This document shows positions 6,149-14,404 of a stretch of DNA of 64,000 nt, piece after piece. Position numbers and translations under genes: made by a program. Within the stretch, counting starts at the first letter, position 1, and every line of letters begins with the position of its first letter. Origin of the DNA: Actinoplanes sp. L3-i22 (GTDB taxonomy: Bacteria; Actinomycetota; Actinomycetes; Mycobacteriales; Micromonosporaceae); the NCBI RefSeq assembly GCF_019704555.1, contig NZ_AP024745.1:2848001-2912000 (forward strand), written 5' to 3'. Under the pieces are notes generated by a model. It did no database searches and had not been told where the DNA came from. It worked only from the letters and a program-made list of their open reading frames with translations.

Positions 6149-8842
6149 CAGGAGGAATCCGAGAAACGAGCCCCCCGCTGGCGCAGGGTCGTGACGGTCG
6201 CCGTCGCCGTGCTGATGTTCTGGACCGCCGCGGGGGTCGGTGCGGCCGAGGCGTACGTCGAATCCGTGCCGGTGCCCGGCGCCATGCCGGAGCCGCAGGC
6301 GTCGGTGCTCTACTACCGTGACGGCCGGACCATCCTGGCCCGGGTCGGCGCCACCGACCACAACGACGTGCCGCTGTCGGCGATCTCGCCGGAGCTGCGG
6401 CGGGCCGTGCTGCTCGCCGAGGACCAGGAGTTCTACGACCACGCCGGGGTGTCCATCCGGGGCGTGGCGCGGGCGATGGTGGCCGACGCGGGCGGCGCGC
6501 ACCAGGGCGCCTCCACGATCACCCAGCAGTACGCGCGGAACGCCTTCCTCAGCCAGGCCGTCACGGTTGACCGGAAGCTGCGGGAGTTCGCGCTCGCGGT
6601 CAACCTGGAGCGCGAGCTCAGCAAGGACGAGATCCTCGACCGGTACCTGAACACGATCTACTACGGGCGCGGGGCGTACGGGATCGCCGCCGCCGCGCAC
6701 GCGTACTTCGGGATCACCCCGGACCGGCTGGACTTCGCGCAGAGCGCGGTGCTGGCCGCGGTGATCAAGGACCCGTGGGGCTTCGACCCGGCGCACGACG
6801 CCAAGGCCGCCCGCCGCCGGTGGAACTGGATCAGTGCCCTGGGCCGGGCCAACGGCTGGGTCGACCCGAAGGCGCTGGAGTACCCGGCGATCCAGCCGGC
6901 CGGCTCCCCGATCGGCGGCCCGATCGGCCTGGTCGTCGACCAGGTGGAGCGTGAGCTGTCCACCCACGGGGTCACCTCGCAGCAGCTGCACACCCAGGGC
7001 CTGTCGGTGGTCACCACGCTGGACGCGACCGCCCAGCAGGCCGCGGTGACGACGGTGGCCGCCGGGCTGCACGGCCAGCCGAAGGGCCTGGAGGCGGCGC
7101 TGGTCGCGGTCGATCCGGCGAGCGGCGGCGTGCGGGCGTACTACGGCGGCGAGCACGGCAGCGGCTACTTCGACTACGCGTCGGCGCTGCACCCGGCGGC
7201 GTCGACCTTCAAGCCGATCGTGCTGGCCGCCGCGCTGGGCCGGGGCATCGCCTATCAGTCGCACTGGGACGGCAGCTCACCCCGGTTGTTCCCGGACCGG
7301 GGCGTGCCGCTGCGCAACCACGACAACCTGCAGTGCGCCAACTGCACGCTGGAGAAGGCGATGGTCGACTCGCTGAACACCCCGTTCTACGCGGTGACCG
7401 CGGAGATCGGCCCGAACCGGGTGCGCGACATGGCCGTCAAGCTCGGCATCCCGGAGAAGTACCAGGGCGCCAAGTCGATGGTGGACGTCAAGGGTGACCC
7501 GGCGCCCGGCAAGACCCGCGGCGACATCGCCCTGGGCCGCTACCCGGTCACGCCGGGGGACCTGGCCACCGTGTACGCGACGCTGGCCGGCAACGGCGTC
7601 CGCCACCAGCGCCACTTCGTGGAGTCGGTGACCGGGGCGGCCGCCGGGTACACCGGGTCGGACGCCGGCGCGACCGTGATCGACGCGAAGATCGCCGCCG
7701 ACGTGTCCACCGTCCTGCGGTCGGTGGTGCAGGACAACGGGTTCACCCCGGGCCGTCCCGCGGCCGGCAAGACCGGCACCCAGCAGTACCGGGAGACCCT
7801 GGACAACCAGGACGCCTGGATGGCCGGCTACACCCCGGAGTTGGCCACCGCGGTCTGGCTGGGCCGGGCGAAACCCGGCCCGCTGCGGGACAAGGCGGGT
7901 AAACGCATCGAGGGCGACACGATCCCGGCCCGGGTCTGGAGCGCCTTCACCCGGTCGGCGCTGCAGGGGCAGCCGGCCACGCCGCTGCCGGCGCCGGCGC
8001 ACGTCGGCCGCTCGGACGCGGGTGACTTCGGCAAGAGCCACGACGCGAAGAGCCCGGACACGGTCGCGAACCTGCACGCCCCCGCGGCCGGGTACGAACC
8101 GGTCGTGCACACCGAGCACACCGGCAAGCGGCTCGCGCTGACGTTCGACGACGGCCCGTCCGACTACACCCCGGCGGTCCTGGACCTGCTGGCGCAGTAC
8201 CACGTGAAGGCCACGTTCTGCGTGGTCGGCGAGAACGCGACGTGGTACCCGCAGCAGGTCCGCCGGATCGTCGCCGACGGCCATCGGCTCTGCAACCACT
8301 CGATGCACCACGACGACCTGGGCATCATCTCGGCGGCGAAGAGCGCCGCGGACATCGCCGAGGCGGACGCCGCGATCGCCGAGGCCGCGCCCGGGTCGAC
8401 GGTGACCTACTACCGCGCGCCGTACGGCGACTTCGGCCCCTCGGCGAAGGCCGGCGGGCTGGCCGGGCACACCCCGCTGGGCTGGGTCGTCGACCCGGAC
8501 GACTGGCTGCTGCCGGGCGCCGACGTGATCGAGCAGCGGATCAAGCAGCAGCTCACGCCGCGGGCGGTGGTGCTGGTCCACGACGGCGGCGGCGATCGGA
8601 AGCAGACCGTCGAGGCGCTGCGCAAGCTGATCCCCGACCTGCTCGCCGACGGGTGGACCTTCGACTTCCCGGAGACCACCATCGCCAGCAAGCCGCAGGC
8701 CGGCCCGACCACCCCGGGCCCGTCGGCCTCGGTGTCGGCAACCCCGTCCGACCCGGTGCCGCCGGCGTCCTCGCCGACCCCGTCCGCGTCGTCGAGCAGC
8801 CCGGCGCCGTCCGATCCACCAGAGCCGCAGAGCACCCCATAA
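6146..8842 (+). CDS. Class A penicillin-binding protein fused to a polysaccharide deacetylase domain
   Basis: 898 residues. An N-terminal membrane anchor (about 15-37) is followed by a GT51 transglycosylase domain (EDQEFYDHAG with Glu92; STITQQYARN) and a transpeptidase domain with the three penicilloyl motifs STFK (353-356), SLN (409-411) and KTGT (542-545). From about residue 660 a complete NodB/CE4 deacetylase domain follows: TFDDGPS (666-672), HSMHH (718-722), RAPYG (757-761) and LVHDGG (810-815). The tail (850-898) is Pro/Ser/Thr-rich. One chain could therefore polymerise glycan, cross-link peptides and remove N-acetyl groups at the outer face of the membrane. There is no frameshift or stop between parts, and a strong terminator follows. 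Confidence 0.92.
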   Translation: MQEESEKRAPRWRRVVTVAVAVLMFWTAAGVGAAEAYVESVPVPGAMPEPQASVLYYRDGRTILARVGATDHNDVPLSAISPELRRAVLLAEDQEFYDHAGVSIRGVARAMVADAGGAHQGASTITQQYARNAFLSQAVTVDRKLREFALAVNLERELSKDEILDRYLNTIYYGRGAYGIAAAAHAYFGITPDRLDFAQSAVLAAVIKDPWGFDPAHDAKAARRRWNWISALGRANGWVDPKALEYPAIQPAGSPIGGPIGLVVDQVERELSTHGVTSQQLHTQGLSVVTTLDATAQQAAVTTVAAGLHGQPKGLEAALVAVDPASGGVRAYYGGEHGSGYFDYASALHPAASTFKPIVLAAALGRGIAYQSHWDGSSPRLFPDRGVPLRNHDNLQCANCTLEKAMVDSLNTPFYAVTAEIGPNRVRDMAVKLGIPEKYQGAKSMVDVKGDPAPGKTRGDIALGRYPVTPGDLATVYATLAGNGVRHQRHFVESVTGAAAGYTGSDAGATVIDAKIAADVSTVLRSVVQDNGFTPGRPAAGKTGTQQYRETLDNQDAWMAGYTPELATAVWLGRAKPGPLRDKAGKRIEGDTIPARVWSAFTRSALQGQPATPLPAPAHVGRSDAGDFGKSHDAKSPDTVANLHAPAAGYEPVVHTEHTGKRLALTFDDGPSDYTPAVLDLLAQYHVKATFCVVGENATWYPQQVRRIVADGHRLCNHSMHHDDLGIISAAKSAADIAEADAAIAEAAPGSTVTYYRAPYGDFGPSAKAGGLAGHTPLGWVVDPDDWLLPGADVIEQRIKQQLTPRAVVLVHDGGGDRKQTVEALRKLIPDLLADGWTFDFPETTIASKPQAGPTTPGPSASVSATPSDPVPPASSPTPSASSSSPAPSDPPEPQSTP

Positions 8843-8847
8843 CACCA

Positions 8848-8878
8848 TTAAGGGCCCGCCGTCACGGCGGGCCCTTAA
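8848..8878 (+). terminator. Strong hairpin terminator after the PBP gene
   Basis: A perfect 14-bp stem, TTAAGGGCCCGCCG pairing with CGGCGGGCCCTTAA, with the loop TCA, begins 6 bp after the stop codon. It lacks a long T-run, as is common in actinomycetes. Confidence 0.85.
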
Positions 8879-8904
8879 GTTTCCGGCCTATTTCCAAGTC
8901 TTTT

Positions 8905-8920
8905 CTTGACAACGTTGTCA
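8905..8920 (+). promoter_or_regulatory. LacI-type operator palindrome overlapping a -35 element
   Basis: TGACAACGTTGTCA at 8907-8920 is a perfect 14-bp palindrome centred on CG, the form bound by LacI-family repressors. It overlaps TTGACA at 8906-8911, which would be the -35 box, so a bound repressor would block RNA polymerase. It lies about 70 bp before the GH92 start. Confidence 0.7.
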
Positions 8921-8988
8921 TCCGGGAGCGAGGCTCACGATCATTGATCCGGGCGATCCACTGTGCTTCCTCTCCGCTTGGAGTTTGC

Positions 8989-11900
8989 ATGACCTCTCCG
9001 TTCCTGTCCCGACGGTGGATGGCCGTCGGCGCGGCGCTGTTGCTGCCCGCCGGGCTGCTCTCCGTTCCCACCCTGGCCGGCGCCGCGCCGGCGGCCGGCG
9101 ACTTCCGATCCTCGTTCGAGACCACCGACCCGCAGCCCACGGCGAGCACCGCCGAGACCGGCGCGGACGGTAAGCCGGTGCAGGGCAACCTGACCGGCTC
9201 GATCCGTACCGGCCTGCCCGGCAGCGTGCTCGGCAAGGTCACCGCGGTGACCGCCAGCGCCGAGAACCCGCCGAACGAGATCGCGGCCCGGCTCACCGAC
9301 AACGAGTCGTCGACCAAGTGGCTGGCGTTCACCCCGACCGGCTGGGCCGCCTACCAGCTGTCCGCTCCGGTGGCCGTCGTCAAGTACTCGCTGACCTCGG
9401 CGAACGACGCGGCCAGCCGCGACCCCAAGGACTTCGCGCTGCAGGGCTCCGCCGACGGCTCGGCGTGGACCGACCTGGACAAGCGAACCGGTCAGACCTT
9501 CGGCGGTCGCTTCGCGACGAACACCTACACCTTCACCAACACCACCGCGTACGCGTTCTACCGGCTGAACATCACCGCGAACTCCGGTGACTCGCTCCTG
9601 CAGCTCGCCGACTGGGACCTCAGCGACGGCACCGACGTCCGGCCGCCGGCCACCCCGATGGTCAGCGCCACCGGCACCGGCCCGGTCCGCGGCGCCAACC
9701 AGCGGCCGAGCGCCGGCTTCACTGGGGTCGCCGCGCTGCGCTACGCCGGCGCGGCCGAGGGCGACGGACGCTCGTACGCGACGAACAAGCTCTTCGACGT
9801 GAACCTCCCGGTCGGGCCGAAGTCCCGGCTCAGTTACAAGATCTTCCCCGAGCTGACCGCCGAGGACCTGCAGTACCCGGCCACGTTCGCGGCGATCGAC
9901 CTGCACTTCACCGACGGCACGTACCTGAGCAAGCGCTCCCCGGTCGACCAGCACGGCAACGCGCTCACCGCGTCCGGCCAGGGCACCGCCAAGGTGCTCT
10001 TCGCCGACGAGTGGAACGCGGTGCAGGCCGACCTCGGCACGGTCGCGAACGGCAAGACGATCGACCGGATCCTGCTCTCCTACGACAACGCAGGCGCGAA
10101 GGCCGCCACCCGGTTCCAGGGCTGGATCGACGACGTCACGGTCACCGGCACGCCGGCCGCGATCGACAACGCGGCGCTGACCAACTTCGTCGACACCCGG
10201 CGCGGGAGCAACGCCTCCGGCGGCTTCTCGCGCGGCAACAACCTGCCGATCGCGGCGCTGCCGAACGGCTTCAACTTCCTGACGCCGGTCACCAACGCCA
10301 CCTCGGACTCCTGGGAGTACGTCTACGCCCGGGACAACAACGCGGCGAACCTCCCGCTGCTGCAGGGCCTGGCGATCTCGCACGAGCCCAGCCCGTGGAT
10401 GGGTGACCGCAACCAGATGTCGGTCATGCCGGTCATCGAGGGCGGCCCGCTGACCGGGCAGCCCAGCGGCCGGGCGGCCGCGTTCAGCCACACCGACGAG
10501 ATGGCCCAGCCCGACCTGTACCGGGTGAAGCTGCAGAACGGCCTGGTCGCGCAGATGTCGCCGACCGATCACGGCGGCGTCCTGCAGGTCACCTTCCCGG
10601 CCGGCAAGGCCACCGGGAGCCTGGTCTTCCAGAACGGCACGTTCACGGTCGGGACCGACGGCACGGTCACCGGCTGGGTGGACAACGGCAGTGGCCTGTC
10701 CGCCGGCCGCAGCCGGATGTTCTACGCCGGCACGTTCGACCGGGCACCGACCGCGGCGGCGGCCACCTCGGCCACCTTCGACATCGCGACGGCCCCGCAG
10801 GTGACCCTGCGCTTCGCCACCTCGTTCCTCTCGGTCGACCAGGCCCGGAAGAACCTGGACCTGGAGGTCACCGGCCGCAGCTTCGACCAGGTGCACGCGG
10901 CCGCGACCGCGGCCTGGAAGGACCGGCTGGGCCGGATCGAGGTCAAGGGCGCGACCGAGACGCAGCTGGTCACGCTCTACTCGAACCTGTACCGGTTGAA
11001 CCTGTACCCGAACTCGCAGTCGGAGAACACCGGCACCGCCGCACAGCCGCACTGGCAGTACGCGAGCCCGGTCTCCGCGGCCACCGGCGCGTCGACCCCG
11101 ACCGCGACCGGCGCGAAGATCGTCGACGGCCAGATCTACGTCAACAACGGGTTCTGGGACACCTACCGCACGGTGTGGCCGGCGTACTCGCTGCTCTACC
11201 CGGACGTGGCGGCCAAGCTGGCGGACGGCTTCGTCCAGCAGTACCGCGACGGCGGCTGGATCGCCCGCTGGTCCTCGCCCGGCTACGCCGACCTGATGAC
11301 CGGCACCAGCGCGGACGTGGCGCTCGCCGAGGCGTACCTGAACGGGGTCAAGCTCCCCGACCCGCTCGGCGCGTACGACGCCGCGGTCAAGGACGCCACG
11401 GTCGCCTCCGGCCGCAGCGCCGTGGGCCGCAAGGGCATCGAGACCTCGCTGTTCCTCGGCTACACGCCGACCACCACCGGCGAGTCGGTGTCCTGGGCCC
11501 TGGAGGGGTTCATCAACGACTACGGCCTGGGCAACATGGCCGCCGGTCTGGCCAAGGACCCGGCCACCCCGAAGGCGCGACGCGCGCAGCTCAAGGAGGA
11601 GTCGCAGTACTTCCTGGAGCGGGCCCGCAACTACGTGAACCTGTTCGACGGCAAGACCAAGTTCTTCCAGGGCCGCCAGGCCAACGGCACGTTCCTCAAC
11701 GGTGACCCGCTGGACTGGGGTGGCGTCTACACCGAGACCGACGGCTGGAACTACGCGTTCACCGCGCAGCAGGACGGCCAGGGCCTGGCCAACCTCTACG
11801 GCGGCCGCAAGGAGCTGGAGAAGAAGCTCGACAAGTTCTTCGCCACCCCGGAGAAGGCCGACCACCCCGGTGGGTACGGCGGCACGATCCACGAGATGCT

Positions 11901-14337
11901 CGAGGCGCGGGCGGTCCGGATGGGCCAGCTCGGCATGAGCAACCAGCCCTCGCACCACATCCCGTACATGTACGACTACACCGGCGTCCCGTCCAAGACG
12001 CAGGCGCTGGTGCGGGAGATCATGCAGCGGCTCTACGTCGGCGGCGAGATCGGCCAGGGCTACCTGGGCGACGAGGACAACGGCGAGATGTCGTCCTGGT
12101 ACATCCTCAGCTCGCTGGGCATCTACCCGCTGCAGAACGGCTCGTCCAGCTGGGCGATCGGCTCGCCGCTGTTCACCGAGGCGACCGTGCACCGCACCAC
12201 CGGCGACATCGTCGTCAAGGCGCACGAGAACAGCGTCAAGAACGTCTACATCCAGTACGCCCGGGTCAACGGCAAGGACCAGAAGAACGTCTCGATCGAC
12301 TCGTCGGTGTTCAACCGCGGCGGCACGCTCGAGTTCGTCATGGGCCCGAAGCCGTCGTCCTGGTTCACCGGCAAGAACGAGGTGCCGGAGTCGCTGACCA
12401 AGGGCGACGAGGTGCCCAAGCCACTGCAGGACGTGACCGGCCCGGGCCTCGGCACGGCGACCACCGGCGGCGGCCAGGACGCGGCGAAGCTGTTCGACGA
12501 CTCGTCCGCCACCCAGCTGGCCTTCGACTCGGCCACCCCGCAGGTCGACTGGACGTTCCGGGGCGGTGAGCAGGCGCCGACCTACTACACCCTGACCTCG
12601 GGGGCGAAGGCCGGCGACCCGGCCGACTGGACACTGCAGGGCTCGCCGGACGGCGTCACCTGGACCACCCTGGACACCCGTGCGGGCGAGGTGTTCGCGT
12701 GGCGCAACCAGACCCGGCCGTTCAAGATCGACAAGCCGGGCCGGTTCACCCGGTTCCGTCTGGCGGTCACCAAATCGGCGGGCGCCGAGCAGGCCAACCT
12801 CGCTGAGGTGGAGCTGCTCGCCGGTGGCGACGTCCAGCTCGGCGGCGGCTCGGTCACGGTGACCGGGGCCGCGAACGTGGCGGCCCGCTCGGGCACCGCG
12901 GTCGCGATCCCGCTGGCTACCGTCACCGGGGGCACCCCGGCGGAGTACCAGGCGACGATCAACTGGGGTGACGGCACGCCGGCCGCTCCGGCCGAGACGG
13001 TGCTCAGCTCGCGGGCGGTCTACGGCGTGAGCGGGTCCCACACGTACGCCAAGCCCGGTTTTTATCAAGCGTCGGTCACCGTGACCGATGGCGACGGGCA
13101 GGACTCCGCGACCGTCGGGGTGGACGTGGCCTATGCGCCGCCGTCCGGGCTGACCGCCGCGTTCGACACCGTCTGCATCGGTGACGACGGGGTGCTCGGG
13201 GCCAACTGCGACGCGAAGAACTGGGCCTACTCCCGGACCGCGCTCGCCGCGGCCGGCGTCACCCAGGGCAAGTCGGCGACCGTGCCCGGGACCGCGCTGC
13301 GGTTCACGCTGCCCGCGACCCCGGCCGGCCAGCCGGACAACGCGATCGGCAACGGAAAGACGATCGCGCTGAACCTGCCCGCCGACGCCAGGAACATCTC
13401 GTTCATCGGCACCGGCACCCAGGGCAACCAGAGCACCACCGGCACGGCGACGTTCGCTGACGGCAGCACGGCGAGCATCCCGATCCAGTTCACCGACTGG
13501 ACGATGGGCGCGAACCCGAACGCCACGCCGGCCTTCGGCAACGTGGTCGTCGCCAAGTCCGCGTACCGGCTGCACGGGACGGACCGGGACAGCGCCGTGC
13601 CGTTCCTGTTCGCCACCGCGCCGTACCAGATCCCGGAGGGCAAAACCCTCGTCTCGGTGACCCTGCCCGCCCAGTCCGGCGACCCCGGCTCGGCGGGCCG
13701 GATCCACCTCTTCGCGATCGCCGACGACGGCACGCCGCGGCCGGAGCTGGCGCTGACCGCGCCCGCCGATCAGACCGCGACGGCCGGCCAGGAGCTGACC
13801 GCGAAGCTGGGCTCGGTCGTCGGGGGCAAGCACGCCACCGTCCAGTGGGGCGACGGCACGGTGCTCGCCGACGCGGCGATCGACGAGGCCGGGGCGATCA
13901 GCGGGAAGCACACGTACGCCCGGCCGGGCGCCTACCCGGTGCACGTCACCGCGTGGGACGACCTCACCAGCAGCTCGGTCACCTTCACCACGACGGTGGC
14001 CGGGGCGGTCGCGGCGCACGCGAAGAGCGCCGACGTCGACCTGACCGCGGAGAGCGCGGCGCCGGTCTATCAGCCGGAGGCGAAGCTCTCCGTCACCGAG
14101 GGGCCGCGGGCCACGGCGATCACCGTCGACGGCTCCGGGTTCGCTCCGAACGAGACGGTCACCGGCAGCTTCGGCGCCGGGCTGGCCGCCACCACCCTGC
14201 ACGCCAACGCCGACGGTGTGGTCTCCGGTGAGACCGTCAGCGTTCCCGGGGCGGCGATACCGGGCGCCACCGGCGTCACGCTGACCGGCGCCGAGTCGGG
14301 TGCCGCGGTCGAGCTGCCGTTCACGGTCACCAAGTAA
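8989..14337 (+). CDS. Secreted multidomain GH92 alpha-mannosidase
   Basis: 1782 residues from the ATG at 8989, which begins a clear signal peptide (hydrophobic core VGAALLLPAGLLSV, cleavage near AGAAPA). Order: F5/8-type-C-like domain (about 75-210), a beta domain, the GH92 catalytic region (about 395-1130), a second F5/8-C-like module (about 1145-1285), a PKD-like repeat with INWGDGTP, a further beta domain, a second PKD-like repeat with VQWGDGTV, and a terminal Ig-like module. GH92 marks are DTRRGSNASGGF, SHEPSPWMGDRNQMSVMP and DEDNGEMSSWYILSSLGIYP, the last carrying the catalytic acid region. GH92 enzymes are Ca2+-dependent exo-alpha-mannosidases acting on N-glycans or fungal mannan. No cell-wall sorting signal is seen, so it is likely released. 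An in-frame extension upstream to 8242 lies inside the PBP gene and is not used. Confidence 0.92.
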   Translation: MTSPFLSRRWMAVGAALLLPAGLLSVPTLAGAAPAAGDFRSSFETTDPQPTASTAETGADGKPVQGNLTGSIRTGLPGSVLGKVTAVTASAENPPNEIAARLTDNESSTKWLAFTPTGWAAYQLSAPVAVVKYSLTSANDAASRDPKDFALQGSADGSAWTDLDKRTGQTFGGRFATNTYTFTNTTAYAFYRLNITANSGDSLLQLADWDLSDGTDVRPPATPMVSATGTGPVRGANQRPSAGFTGVAALRYAGAAEGDGRSYATNKLFDVNLPVGPKSRLSYKIFPELTAEDLQYPATFAAIDLHFTDGTYLSKRSPVDQHGNALTASGQGTAKVLFADEWNAVQADLGTVANGKTIDRILLSYDNAGAKAATRFQGWIDDVTVTGTPAAIDNAALTNFVDTRRGSNASGGFSRGNNLPIAALPNGFNFLTPVTNATSDSWEYVYARDNNAANLPLLQGLAISHEPSPWMGDRNQMSVMPVIEGGPLTGQPSGRAAAFSHTDEMAQPDLYRVKLQNGLVAQMSPTDHGGVLQVTFPAGKATGSLVFQNGTFTVGTDGTVTGWVDNGSGLSAGRSRMFYAGTFDRAPTAAAATSATFDIATAPQVTLRFATSFLSVDQARKNLDLEVTGRSFDQVHAAATAAWKDRLGRIEVKGATETQLVTLYSNLYRLNLYPNSQSENTGTAAQPHWQYASPVSAATGASTPTATGAKIVDGQIYVNNGFWDTYRTVWPAYSLLYPDVAAKLADGFVQQYRDGGWIARWSSPGYADLMTGTSADVALAEAYLNGVKLPDPLGAYDAAVKDATVASGRSAVGRKGIETSLFLGYTPTTTGESVSWALEGFINDYGLGNMAAGLAKDPATPKARRAQLKEESQYFLERARNYVNLFDGKTKFFQGRQANGTFLNGDPLDWGGVYTETDGWNYAFTAQQDGQGLANLYGGRKELEKKLDKFFATPEKADHPGGYGGTIHEMLEARAVRMGQLGMSNQPSHHIPYMYDYTGVPSKTQALVREIMQRLYVGGEIGQGYLGDEDNGEMSSWYILSSLGIYPLQNGSSSWAIGSPLFTEATVHRTTGDIVVKAHENSVKNVYIQYARVNGKDQKNVSIDSSVFNRGGTLEFVMGPKPSSWFTGKNEVPESLTKGDEVPKPLQDVTGPGLGTATTGGGQDAAKLFDDSSATQLAFDSATPQVDWTFRGGEQAPTYYTLTSGAKAGDPADWTLQGSPDGVTWTTLDTRAGEVFAWRNQTRPFKIDKPGRFTRFRLAVTKSAGAEQANLAEVELLAGGDVQLGGGSVTVTGAANVAARSGTAVAIPLATVTGGTPAEYQATINWGDGTPAAPAETVLSSRAVYGVSGSHTYAKPGFYQASVTVTDGDGQDSATVGVDVAYAPPSGLTAAFDTVCIGDDGVLGANCDAKNWAYSRTALAAAGVTQGKSATVPGTALRFTLPATPAGQPDNAIGNGKTIALNLPADARNISFIGTGTQGNQSTTGTATFADGSTASIPIQFTDWTMGANPNATPAFGNVVVAKSAYRLHGTDRDSAVPFLFATAPYQIPEGKTLVSVTLPAQSGDPGSAGRIHLFAIADDGTPRPELALTAPADQTATAGQELTAKLGSVVGGKHATVQWGDGTVLADAAIDEAGAISGKHTYARPGAYPVHVTAWDDLTSSSVTFTTTVAGAVAAHAKSADVDLTAESAAPVYQPEAKLSVTEGPRATAITVDGSGFAPNETVTGSFGAGLAATTLHANADGVVSGETVSVPGAAIPGATGVTLTGAESGAAVELPFTVTK

Positions 14338-14348
14338 GAGGTATCGCG

Positions 14349-14387
14349 GCCGCCGGTGAGCATGACCTGCTCACCGGCGGCTTTTTT
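14349..14387 (+). terminator. Rho-independent terminator between the GH92 and GH2 genes
   Basis: A 14-bp perfect stem (GCCGCCGGTGAGCA with TGCTCACCGGCGGC), loop TGACC, is followed by six T residues. It should uncouple the two glycosidase genes; read-through to the GH2 gene 18 bp beyond is still possible. Confidence 0.9.
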
Positions 14388-14404
14388 CGACCCTGGAGGC
14401 CTCC

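Noticed and set aside
8242..8988. In-frame upstream extension of the GH92 gene
   Set aside because: It overlaps the deacetylase domain of the PBP gene, crosses the terminator and operator, and would bury the signal peptide.
8941..14202. Minus-strand open frame of about 1750 codons opposite the GH92 gene
   Set aside because: It is Arg/Gly/Val-rich with no domain and mirrors the GH92 codons; the plus strand has a signal peptide, ribosome context and catalytic motifs. Long antisense frames are expected at this GC content.
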